A stretch of DNA of 64,000 bases from Asparagopsis taxiformis (lineage: Eukaryota; Rhodophyta; Florideophyceae; Bonnemaisoniales; Bonnemaisoniaceae), in NCBI GenBank assembly GCA_030407315.1, contig JALQPE010001702.1:116177-180176 (forward strand), in the 5' to 3' direction. This document shows, piece after piece, positions 54,731-64,000 of this stretch; the stretch's first letter is position 1; every line of letters begins with the position of its first letter. The notes beneath the pieces are model-generated. The model saw nothing but the letters and a program-made list of their open reading frames with translations, was not told the DNA's origin and did not search any database. The translations under genes and the position numbers were made by a program.

Positions 54731-55401
54731 TGTCACGGCGCGCCTGCGCGAACGCGTGCGATTGCGAGCTTGGCGCCACGTGTAGCGCCTTTTGCGAATT
54801 TCCCTTTATTTTCCCTTTTTGGGTTTTTTATGACGAAAGTCTTTTTCCCAAATATTTCCCTTTTTTGCGTGCGAGCGAGCGGCCGCCGGCCGGCCACGCA
54901 AGGACAGCCTGTCCTAGGTAGTTAGCTACTAATGGTTGTTCTGCTTCGCACCTTACCAATAAACAGGCAGCATCTTCGCAGCTACGAGTTAAGCGTTTAG
55001 CGAATCGCGAGGACCGATTGCGTTGAAACGTTGCGTGCGGGTTGCTCACGATCGCCGACGTTCGCGTGCGCGCTGCGCATAAACCGATCGTCGAACCGCG
55101 TCGCACCGCGATAGCGCGCGTTGCGTCGCACGCCACTAGGCCAGGGATTTACGACCCCTGTGTGGATCGCGTTGTGCTCGAGTTTACTCGGTGATCTCAC
55201 CCTGAGATCACGGCTTGCGCCGGCCCGCGAATCCCGTGTTGCGATCGTTCCCTACGCGTTCCGCCGTTGTACCACCCGTTCGCCAGCGCGACCGAGCGAC
55301 GCGCGAACGCAAGTTCAACCAGCGCGTTACGGTTCACCTCGCCCTGACACGGCTGCAATTCTAGAACTCCCTTAGCGATCGCCACCCCGGCTGGTCCTAC
55401 A
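54731..55401 (+). other. Possible 5' LTR of the Ty3/gypsy element
   Basis: The segment runs from TGTCACGG to CCTACA and is followed after two bases by TGGTCTCTCGACC, which could be a primer-binding site. I found no matching 3' copy within the window, so the assignment is weak. Confidence 0.25.
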
Positions 55402-55979
55402 ACTGGTCTCTCGACCTAGAATTGCGCGAACCGACGCGTGAACTCAGCGAAGCACAGAAACTCCGCTTGGGGAAAACACGGGACGCCAAAACCTATCGCT
55501 TACTCTAATTCCTCATTTATCCGTTCGTCGTGCGCGACAGCGAGGGCGATTGACGCGTGTGCGCGTATCGCTATCCCGGAAGCGGTGCTATAGCCTCTCT
55601 GGTTTGTATAACTACCCTACCTCTACTACGACGATTCGCCGCGCGGAACGACGCGATCGAAGACGCAGCGCGTGCGCGCGCTAGTTCGCAACCCTAACGC
55701 GGGTTCGGCGGTGCCGAAAATATTGGGTTCGCGGACGATCGAGACCCGTCTTTGCGCGTTCCGAGCGAGGAAGAAGCCCTCCTGCGAGCGAACTCGTCCC
55801 CCTCACCCTTACTACGCGCGCCCGATACGCAGACAATTTTCGGGAAGCGCTTCCCTTTTTACTTGCCAATTTTTCGACGCGCCGACGCGAGATTTTGACG
55901 CGCGCCGAATTCCCCTTTCTACTTCCCCATCATCCCTTTTTCCCTTTTCCCTAGGCGACGATCGAACGCAACCGCGCCG
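55402..55979 (+). other. GC-rich leader of the Ty3/gypsy element
   Basis: 578 bases with CGCG-rich composition like that of the gag gene that follows. It contains short T-rich stretches (about 55845-55955) and no independent gene. Confidence 0.4.
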
Positions 55980-57950
55980 ATGGATCCATCCGCGCCCGAG
56001 CGATCGAACGCGCCGACCGAACCGCCGCCAGTCGCGTCGCAAACGCACGCAGTCGACGCGCTGGTCGCTTCACATATCCCTGACCCTACCGCTTCTCCGT
56101 GGCCGCCGTTACCGACGCAAGCGCTCGCGAGCATCGACGACGACGCGCAAACGTCCGACGATGGCGCTGCCACGAAGCGTGAAGCCGAGTTCCGCGTTTC
56201 CGACGTGCACGCTACGCCGTCCGCAACGCTTCCGAGCTTGGTTCGACAAGTAGTGGACGACCCTACGTTCCAATGCATGCTCCAGGCTGAAGTACGAGCC
56301 GCGGTGGACCGCGCTATCAAGGGCCAGTCACGTGGATTGACGGCTCAGATGAGGGCGCAAGTCCACAACCTAATCGTCACTACGATGGACTCCCGCGAGG
56401 AGCACAATATTGAACGCGCGAACGTCGCTGCGCGCGAAAACCGAACGCGAACCGCAGCGCGCGCGACCCCTACGAACTACACGCGCAACGCGGACCCCGA
56501 AGGATGGCTGGAACTGGCGCGCCAGGACCTGTCATTCGACGACCACCCGCGTTCGGATAGCGACGATGGACCCGCGCATCCCGGACTGGTAGAGATCCAG
56601 CCGTTGAACGAGCTGTTCACGCGCGCGCTTTCGTATCGCACGTATCGCTTGCGTAATACGGACCGCGCGTTTAACCGAACAATCGCGAGCGAACTGGCTA
56701 ACACCGCGAAAATGGTGCGCCATTCGATGCAAGGAGAGAATTTCACGGGCGCTGACGGAATCGCCGTGCTATCGTTCCTGAAGTATTTCAAGAGCGCATG
56801 CGACGACACCGGCGTATCCGAAGGCGCAGCGTTGCCGATTCTCAAGTATTTCCTGGCCGACGAGGCGCGCGACACGTTCCAAACGTACGTGGGACGAACG
56901 TTCCGAGGAGCGCGCGCGGGCGTCGACTCGATTACGTGCTACGCGGAAGCCGTTCAGTGGCTCCTGTTAACCTATGCGCGCGAAGGCGACGTCGCGCAAG
57001 CGTATCGTGACGTGGCGCAACAAACGCAAGACCCGAAGGAAACCGAAACGCAATTCGCTACGAGACTACGACGCCGCGCGCTGCGCTGCGGCGATGCGTT
57101 TAGCGAGCGAACGCTTGTTTCTATTTTCGTCGATGGTCTACGACCCTATGCGCAACACCTCGTGCGGGACGCGTTGTCTGGCGACCCGCGTCGATACACC
57201 TTTCGAGAGCTAGTCTCTATGGCGCAGAGCCACGGGGACACGCACCGAGCGATGACGCCGACGACGAGCGCGCGACCGCTATTACGGCGAACTCCTGCGC
57301 TCTACGTGGAAGAAGACGAGACACCGACGCTGCAAGCACTGACCGTGGGGCACACCCCGCCATCAGGCTTCTCATCGCCAAACGTCTCAACCTCCGCTGC
57401 GACGCTGCACGCTCCGCGCGAACGGAAGTTCTCGACCCCGAGCCCCATGCGAAGTCCAACCTCGCTTGGCACCCCTTCGTCGAATTATCGCACGCCACGC
57501 TCTCGCGACGCATCGCCCGCCGACCGCTCACGCCGCTTTGCGCATAACGACGACCGGGAACGCGAACGCGCGGGACCGTACACGGCGCACATACCGCGCG
57601 CAACTTACCCACCGCCTATCGTGAGACAGACGGCACCGGCCGACACGTCTCGCACAGCGGCGTTCCGCTGTCTGATATGCCGGAAGTTCGGGCACCCCAT
57701 GGTTAGTTGCCCGCTGCTCTCATCCGAGCAACAGGCCGCGATTCGCGAGATGCATAGCCACGCGCGCCTAACGCCCGAAGAACTGAACCTGCAGCGTAAC
57801 GTTCAGGTTTTCGAAGTTTCCGCGGACGATGACGCACGCGAGCGCGAAAGCGCACGCACGCGCGAGGACGACGCGCACGACGGCGAGCAGCTCACGCCCC
57901 ACTCGGTTCGCTTCGCAGAAGACCCGGGAAACGCCTACGAGGAGTCGTAG
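55980..57950 (+). CDS. Gag-like polyprotein with CCHC zinc knuckle
   Basis: An intact frame of 656 aa. The central part (about 210-420) has the retrotransposon-gag pattern of helices, with FADRTL-like spacing as in QFATRLRRRALRCGDAFSER and LVSIFVDGLRPYAQHLVRD. A single CCHC knuckle (C-L-I-C-R-K-F-G-H-P-M-V-S-C) lies near residue 565, at about 57672-57713. Gag packages the RNA in virus-like particles. The region before the knuckle is Pro/Ser/Thr/Arg-rich. This is the only undamaged gene of the element. Confidence 0.8.
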   Translation: MDPSAPERSNAPTEPPPVASQTHAVDALVASHIPDPTASPWPPLPTQALASIDDDAQTSDDGAATKREAEFRVSDVHATPSATLPSLVRQVVDDPTFQCMLQAEVRAAVDRAIKGQSRGLTAQMRAQVHNLIVTTMDSREEHNIERANVAARENRTRTAARATPTNYTRNADPEGWLELARQDLSFDDHPRSDSDDGPAHPGLVEIQPLNELFTRALSYRTYRLRNTDRAFNRTIASELANTAKMVRHSMQGENFTGADGIAVLSFLKYFKSACDDTGVSEGAALPILKYFLADEARDTFQTYVGRTFRGARAGVDSITCYAEAVQWLLLTYAREGDVAQAYRDVAQQTQDPKETETQFATRLRRRALRCGDAFSERTLVSIFVDGLRPYAQHLVRDALSGDPRRYTFRELVSMAQSHGDTHRAMTPTTSARPLLRRTPALYVEEDETPTLQALTVGHTPPSGFSSPNVSTSAATLHAPRERKFSTPSPMRSPTSLGTPSSNYRTPRSRDASPADRSRRFAHNDDRERERAGPYTAHIPRATYPPPIVRQTAPADTSRTAAFRCLICRKFGHPMVSCPLLSSEQQAAIREMHSHARLTPEELNLQRNVQVFEVSADDDARERESARTREDDAHDGEQLTPHSVRFAEDPGNAYEES

Positions 57951-57994
57951 CGGGTGGGCCGACTCCTCTCCACTCAACGGACACGCGACGCGCG

Positions 57995-58420
57995 ATGACG
58001 CAACCGCCGCGCGAAAGACCGCCTCCGTTACCACCCGAAACAGTGGTCCTGTTTCAGACCCCTACCGCGAACTACAAACTCGAGATACGCGTCGGATATA
58101 ATCTACGCACGGCCACCGCGGTGACCGCTGTGCTTGATACCGGCGCGGGCCCGAGCCTCATTCGCGAGAACGTATTAGGCGCTGATTGGAAGCGCCACGC
58201 TACGCCGCCGACGCTGCGCTGCGCGATTATCGACGCGAATGGACGACGCCTCGCGCCGAACGCGTCGTTGCGACTTAGCGTTCTCTAGGTGCCCGCGCGC
58301 ACCTTCAAACCTTCCTGGTGATGCCGCGCTTATCCGTCCCTTGCATTCTGGGAGCAGACTTCATCGACCGCGTGGTTCGGATGATCTATACTGGGCCGCA
58401 GCGCGCGTTGCGAACCCGCT
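57995..58420 (+). pseudogene. Aspartic protease region, frameshifted
   Basis: The catalytic motif VLDTGAGPSLI is in one frame (stop at 58288); the flap-to-end part, VPCILGADFIDR, is in another frame from about 58318. The two together make a retropepsin that would process the polyprotein. The frame break means it is not made intact. Confidence 0.7.
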
Positions 58421-60010
58421 ATGGAGACCACGTCCCGATGCTCCCACACACGCCGACGAAACCGCGCCGCGCACCGACCCCCAAGACTACCCGACCGACA
58501 GAATTTCGCACCAATCCGCGTTGCGCGCCGCACGTCGATTCCGCCGCACGCGACGCAAGCTATCGAAGTCACCACGGGCGCTGACGGACGCTGCATCACG
58601 ATACCCGCGACCGACCTCTATGGGCAGAAGTTGCTTCGTCTAGCCAACGGTGAAACGCAGGTTAAAAGGAACGTGCCCTTCAGTGTGCATGTGCACAACG
58701 CCGGCACCCGCCTACAGATATTGCCCAAAGGCATGAAGGTGGGCGCCGCAGTGCCCAACCCCGTAGGTTGCCTACAAGTTGCACAAGAAGCGCCGACTCC
58801 GCAAGACCGACCGCCCGACGATGCGACGCCATGCAACGCGACGAACCCGCCGGACCTGCGCGAAGCCGACGGAATTGCGAACGCGACGCCGCATTGGGAA
58901 GACCTCTTACGCGCGACGCTACGCGATGAGCGAGTAGACGACGACCTACACGCGCGAATTATCGAGATGCTGCGAAAGCACGAGCGAATGTGGAATGGCA
59001 CGCTTGGAGCCATCCACGCGACAGAACACCGCATCGAACTGGTTCCGGGGGCGACCCCCGTCAACCAACCGCCGTACCGCGCCGGACACGCGTCGCGCGA
59101 AATTATCCGTACGCAAGTGGATAAGATGCTCCGCGCTGGAGTGATCGAACCTGCTACATCGGAATGGGCGAGCCCGGTCGTAGTCGTACCCAAGAAGGAC
59201 GGGACTTCCCGCTTCTGCATCGACTACCGCCGCTTAAACGCCGCTACCGTGAAGGACGCGTATCCGATTCCGCGCATGGACGATTGCGTCGACTCGCTCG
59301 GTAACGCGACGGTTTTCACTACGCTGGACTGCAATTCGGGATACTGGCAAATCCCGGTAGCGCACGCCGACCGCGATAAGACTACGTTTACGTCGCATGT
59401 TGGTACGTATCGCTTCCGCCGTATGCCCTTTGGACTGTCGAACGCGCCCGCGACGTTTCAGCGCGCGCTCGATATCTTGCTCGCGAACGTGAAATGGCAG
59501 CATTGCCTTGTCTACCTGGATGACGTAATCATCTTCTCCGCCGACGTAAATGCGCACGTGCATCACGTCGACGAGATACTGGGAATCCTCGGACGCGCTG
59601 GCGTTTCGCTTAAATTCGCGAAGACCGAGTTCTTCAAACGCTCAGTGGACTATCTGGGACATACTATTTCGCCGGGGAAGCTATCCGTACCGACGACGAA
59701 ATGCGACGCGCTACGCGATGCGACGTACCCGACGACGAAAACGCAACTGCGCAGCTTCCTGGGGACGTGCAACGTATACCGCCGATTCGTTGAAAAATTC
59801 GCGTTCGTAGCAGCGCCGCTTACGCAGCTGCTGAAGAAGGACCAGGAGATAACCTACCCGCGCCGACGCCGGAGCAAACGCGCGCGTTCGAATCATTGCG
59901 ACAAGCGATGCTATCTCCGCCTATCCTTCGTCTACCGCGCGAAGGGCACCCGTATGTGCTCGACACCGACGCGTCGCAAGGCCAAATCGGATGCGCGTTA
60001 CTACAGTTAG
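58421..60010 (+). pseudogene. Reverse transcriptase region
   Basis: An open frame of about 529 aa. Seen: SEWASPVVVVPKKDGTSRFC, DYRRLN, MPFGLSNAPATFQRA, the catalytic VYLDDVIIFS (YLDD) and FLGTCNVYRRFV. All are in order and look undamaged. The frame is lost after LLKKDQE (about 59850), where RNase H continues in a different frame. Confidence 0.85.
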
Positions 60011-61419
60011 ACGCCGACGACGACGTATTACATCCAGTCGGATACTGGTCGCGCACGCTTAACGACGCGGAGCGTAATTACTCGACGACGGAACGCGAAT
60101 GCCTCGCAGTGGTATGGGCTGTGTTACTACTACGCGCATATCTAGAAGGACGGAAGTTCACGGTTCGCACGGACCATAATTCGCTGCGCTGGATTCTAAA
60201 TATGACCTCCGCGGAAGGACGACTCGCGCGCTGGCGGCTGCGACTCGCCGAGTTCGAATTCGACGTCGAATATAAGAAGGGTAAACGCCATGTTATCGCC
60301 GACGCGCTCTCGCGAATGGCCACGCGAAGCGGCGACGAAACGGAAATACCAGACGAGATACCCTGCTTCGACGCCGCGAACATCGTCGAACCGCACGCGG
60401 ACGCCCACGCCCGAACCAACGCCGCGCTACTATGCGACTACGCCGAATATTATCCTAGCCTGGATTGTCTGCTGACATCTCGAGCATGTATCGAACCACC
60501 CGTATCCGCTGACGAGTGGATACGCGAGCAGGCTACGGACGAGTTCTGCCAGAACGCAAAACGCGACGTCGAAACCGCGCCGCAATCGCGTTTTCACCTA
60601 TCCCCCGATGGGATTCTCATGAGGATCGCTCCGCTCGACAACGCCACGCAGATAGTCGTTCCCGAAGCGATTAAGGGGCGCATTTTGCGAGCTAACCATT
60701 ATGCGGTAACTGCAGGACATCCGGGCGCGCGACGCATGTACGACGCCATTCGACGCGCGTACTACTGGCCGATGATGAGCGTGGACGTCTACACTACAGT
60801 GAGACAGTGCGATGCGTGCGCACGTAACCGCGTTACGCAATATCGCCATACGAACGCCCTGAAGCTATTCCCCGCGACGCGCCCGCTCGAAGACGTCGCT
60901 ATCGATATCCTTGGTCCGCTGCCCGAGACTCCGCGCCAACGCCGCTTCGTACTCGTAATCGCAGACCGCTATAGCAAACTCTGCCGACTCATCGCGCTCG
61001 GACGCGTATCCGCACTCGCCGTTGCGAAGGCATTTTGCCGAGACTGTGTTTTCGTCTATGGACCGCCGCGCACGCTACTTTCGGACAATGGGCCGCAATT
61101 CCGCTCGAAGCTGTTTCAGGAGACTTGCGCGCTGATGGGTACGCGGAACATATTTACGACGACATACCATCCGCAATCGAATGGAAAAGTCGAGCGCATG
61201 AACCGCACTATCGTAGCGACGCTGCGCCATTACGTCGACGAAGAGCGGAAGAATTGGGACGAGCATTTAGACGCGCTAGCATACGCTTACAACCGCGCGA
61301 TACACCGCTCGACGAATACGTCGCCGTTCGAACTTACGCTCACGCGCTATCCCGTATCGCTTGGAACGGAGCAAGTGGACACGATTCGCAGCACGCCATT
61401 CCTTCCATGGAATTTCTAG
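59896..61419 (+). pseudogene. RNase H and integrase region
   Basis: RNase H begins VLDTDASQGQIGCALLQ, with the catalytic Glu in STTERECLAVVWA and the Asp in FTVRTDHNSLRW, ending DALSRM. Integrase follows: an H-x-H...C-x-x-C zinc domain (ILRANHYAVTAGHPG, CDACARN) and the DDE core (DILGPLPE, LLSDNGPQF, HPQSNGKVERMN). The frame is broken near 61400, within the C-terminal part. Confidence 0.85.
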
Positions 61420-62090
61420 CACGATTATCGGACGCGTACGCACGCTCGGCGAACGCGTTGAAGAAAGCGCAAGCGAGATACAAGCGCGACTTTGACCGCG
61501 GCGTGCGCACGGTGAATAAGGATATCAAGGTTGGCGATCAAGTGTACCTGGACACTCGCGCGGGGGCGACGACACGAACGCAGGGCAACGACGGAGCGCA
61601 CACGTCGAAGTTAGACTATCCTGTGTCGGGCCCTTTCCCGGTTATAGGCTGCCGCGGACACACGTACGAAATCATAATCGACGGTGTCCCCGAACTCGTC
61701 AGCTCCGACCGCGTTCGCGTAGCACCGCGCTACGCGACGCATGCGCCAACGACGTTGGACGACGTAGAAGAGGACATCAACACGGAGAACGCGAACGACG
61801 CAGCGCGACGGGATGAACGCGAAATTAACGAGGCGCGCAAGGTCGACCCGGAAGCCGGGTATGGGACGCGCGAGTTCATGATTGACAGGCTAACAGCCGA
61901 GGGCATCGACGACACCGGCGCGCCCGTATTCCGGGTGCGCTGGAAGGCTACTCCCCGCGCGATGATACGTGGGAGCCCGAAGCGTCCCTGCCCGCGCCTA
62001 TCGTTGCCCGTTTTCGCCGTGATCAAGGACGGCCCGCCTCTAAAACCGCTGCGCGCGCGCTACTGCCGACGGCCCTGCGGCGCTGCGTAA
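61400..62090 (+). pseudogene. Integrase C-terminal and chromodomain remnant
   Basis: In a third frame the sequence gives KVGDQVYLDTRAG and YEIIIDGVPELVSSDRVRVAP (integrase C-terminal domain), then FMIDRLTAEGIDDTGAPVFRVRWK, the start of a chromodomain. Its second half (DDTWEPEASL) is only readable in yet another frame. Chromodomains steer insertion to marked chromatin. Confidence 0.65.
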
Positions 62091-64000
62091 CCGCCGAAGT
62101 CGCTCAACGAAGCGCTCAGGCCCCGAGGGAGGCACCCGATGGCGCGCCGCGAAAAAACGACAACCTACCCGCATCAGCGCGCGTATTGCAAGCCGACAAA
62201 TGACGCCTCGTGCGCAACGCAATTAATGCACGAAGCGTTGCGGGGGGGGGGTTGCCATCCACGCGCGTTTACGTCGATGAAGAAGCTGCGCAAGTGCCAG
62301 CTGATTACCTGGCAGTGGTAAGCATCCAAACGCAAACACAGCTACCCGCCTTGCATCACGCCAAACTACTACGGCAGCAGGGACCGGAAGGGGATACGAC
62401 TTATTGCCGCCAAGCGTCGCAGCGCCACGCAACCGCTTCGTCGCACAACGCGCAACCGCTCCTTCGGACGCCACGCAAACGCTTCGTCGAACGCCACGCA
62501 AACGCTTCCTCGAACGCCATGTAATCGTTTCGTCATTCGGCACGCATCGTCGTTCGCGCGAACGCTTCGTCGTTCGGCACGCAACGCACAGTTCGTCGTG
62601 CGCCATGCAACACGCGCCGCATCGTCGTTCGCCACGCAACATACGCCGCACCGCGCTTCACCCCCATCGTTCGCCACGCATACCTTTGCGCCGCCGTATA
62701 CGCTGCAAAACGCCTTCGCCCCGTCGTCCGCAACGCGACACTTGCACGAAACGAGCGTCTCGCACACCGAAGGCTGAGGACCACCTCGCAGCCTAACTGT
62801 CGTGCACCCGCCACTGGAGTCACAGGGGCGCACCATGCCGCCAACGCACTTTTCGTGCGAAAACAAGGGGGCTGGTCATCGATCAGGCGCCAGGTATACA
62901 GGGTGGCCCAGCGGATTGGAAATGAGGCCGTCCCAAAACTTGCATCGGGCTGGGACGGACGCGTTGCGAGGCCGCCAGCTCGACCCCCTCGTCGTGACAA
63001 GGCGTCTGCCGCTTGGCGCCGTCTGATGGCCGACCGCGTACGTGCGGACGACGGATCGCGCACGCCAGCGAATGACACCATCGCGTTGGCCACCTCGCGC
63101 GAGCGCAGCGCTGGAATCCGCGCCCGGCCGCCAAAAATCGTGCGGAAATTGAGCGAGAATGCAGCGAAATAACCGGGCCAAAAAAATCGAGCCAAAAAAA
63201 TCGCCCAGAAATTGAGTTCGATTTTGGCAAGAAAATCGGGCCATTTGATTAAGCTAAAAATATCGGCTCAGAAATTCCACCTGGAATTTTTGGCGCCAAA
63301 TTTTTGATCAATCCGTCCTGGCCAGCCGTGCGTGTCGTCGCTAGCGCGTTCTGATTGGTGCGCTTCCTGCCCGCACGTATCTCGCGATCGCCGACGCGTT
63401 CGGCGAATGAGAAGCGCGCAAACCCAAACCGCCAACCACGTGCGTGCTGCAGGGAACTGGCGCCGGTATGCATCCGGAATAGTACCATGCCGTTCCTCCC
63501 CCACCCCGGAGCGACACGAACGGCGAGCGAAGGCGGACGCGCGACTACGGAACGCGAAAAGCAAAACGAATCCCGAGAGCGCAAACGACGAAATGCGCGC
63601 CGACGAAACGAATAGCGAACGCACGACGAGAAGGCGAACGACGACGAACGCGCGAAGCGCGCCCGAACGAATGAGCTCCCGCCGACGCGAGTAGAGAATG
63701 CACGACGACGGTGCCCCCCAGTACGCTTACGTAACCTTCTGTTTTGGTTCCTGCCCCTCCCATCTCCTACCGAGTCAAGAAACGCCCTGCCGCAAGATAT
63801 AGGGCACGACCCGAAGAGCCCACACTATGCATAAACTGGTGCGTAGTTTGCGAGACTCCCGGACGCCGACGCGATCACCGGGCAAGTACAGCTTCAAGTA
63901 GCGACGCGCGGCACCCAACTGCGTCAACAAGAAGACCACGCGCAGGCGAACCAATGCAGCCGCGAACGCGTACGCGTACGCGCTGGCTATGCCGCGTATC
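62091..64000. other. GC-rich non-coding region downstream of the retroelement
   Basis: CGCG-rich composition continues. It contains a 10-G run at 62242-62251, a zone of short repeats (annotated separately) and a T/A-rich patch at about 63170-63310 with repeated AAAAAAATCG motifs. Long open frames on both strands are compositional. It may be the 3' end of the element or more repeat. Confidence 0.4.
62410..62740 (+). repeat. Short degenerate tandem repeats (CGTCGTTCGCCACGCAA type)
   Basis: Variants of CGTCGTTCGGCACGCAAC recur about a dozen times with irregular 20-40-base spacing. Confidence 0.6.

Larger units (their letters stand above)
55980..62090 (+). mobile_element. Degenerate Ty3/gypsy retrotransposon, chromovirus-like
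   Basis: The domain order gag, protease, reverse transcriptase, RNase H, integrase, chromodomain-like end is the Ty3/gypsy order. At least four frame changes break pol, so the copy is inactive. GC content and CGCG frequency are far above those of the host genes. Termini were not established. Confidence 0.85.

Noticed and set aside
62369..63230. Several long frames on both strands in the GC-rich end
   Set aside because: Explained by high GC and short repeats; they overlap one another and show no domain.

Overview
The window is eukaryotic nuclear DNA. The best guess is a red alga, probably a multicellular one; the species is not determined. The evidence is: very compact, mostly intronless genes in convergent and divergent pairs; a sigma-70 factor with a transit-peptide-like N-terminus (plastid transcription); a tandem pair of type II membrane sulfotransferases of the kind expected for sulfated galactan walls; canonical GT-AG introns; and abundant DNA transposons and Ty3/gypsy material.

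Region 1 (1-20.1 kb) is host gene space. In order it holds the N-terminus of exocyst Sec3 (-), nucleoside diphosphate kinase with a 9-nt microexon (+), an MRS2/CorA Mg transporter (-), elongation factor ELL (+), an Emi1/DUF3128 protein (+), the sigma factor (-), a BED-like zinc-finger protein (+), a PDHX/E3BP-like dihydrolipoamide acyltransferase with a degenerate active site (+), a stand-alone REV1-like BRCT protein (-), NAF1 (+) and two paralogous sulfotransferases (-,-). Region 2 (20.1-23.76 kb) has no convincing gene; it holds a foldback element and a GC-rich, structured-looking, repeat-like stretch.

Region 3 (23,763-28,462) is a complete PIF/Harbinger-type transposon. It has about 480-bp nearly identical inverted termini, a 3-bp target duplication, a DDE transposase (one in-frame TAG) and the Myb/SANT-like partner protein.

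Region 4 (about 29,290-52,416) is the most interesting part: an apparent 23-kb giant DNA transposon. About 47-bp inverted termini, subterminal GGACGTCC-rich repeats and a possible TA duplication bound it. It seems to sit inside a truncated-haemoglobin gene or pseudogene. Inside are a Plavaka/CACTA-like transposase with an N-terminal C2HC finger; a coiled-coil protein of unknown function split at a perfectly phased A_AAA_AAG heptamer; a DNA amino-methyltransferase (DPPY then FSG motif order) continuing into a C-terminal SET domain; and a ParB-like domain protein followed in the same frame by a 2OG-Fe(II) dioxygenase. Thus it appears to carry its own DNA-modifying, histone-modifying and oxidising enzymes. 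Each of the three cargo genes has exactly one reading-frame break, so recoding and early decay are both possible. Copies of a 200-bp palindrome-rich MITE flank the enzyme genes.

Region 5 (52.4-54.7 kb) holds one more MITE copy and otherwise nothing recognised. Region 6 (about 54.7-64 kb) is very GC-rich and contains a broken Ty3/gypsy element (gag with CCHC knuckle, protease, RT, RNase H, integrase, chromodomain remnant) followed by short degenerate repeats. Assignments rest on reading motifs by eye; no database search was possible.
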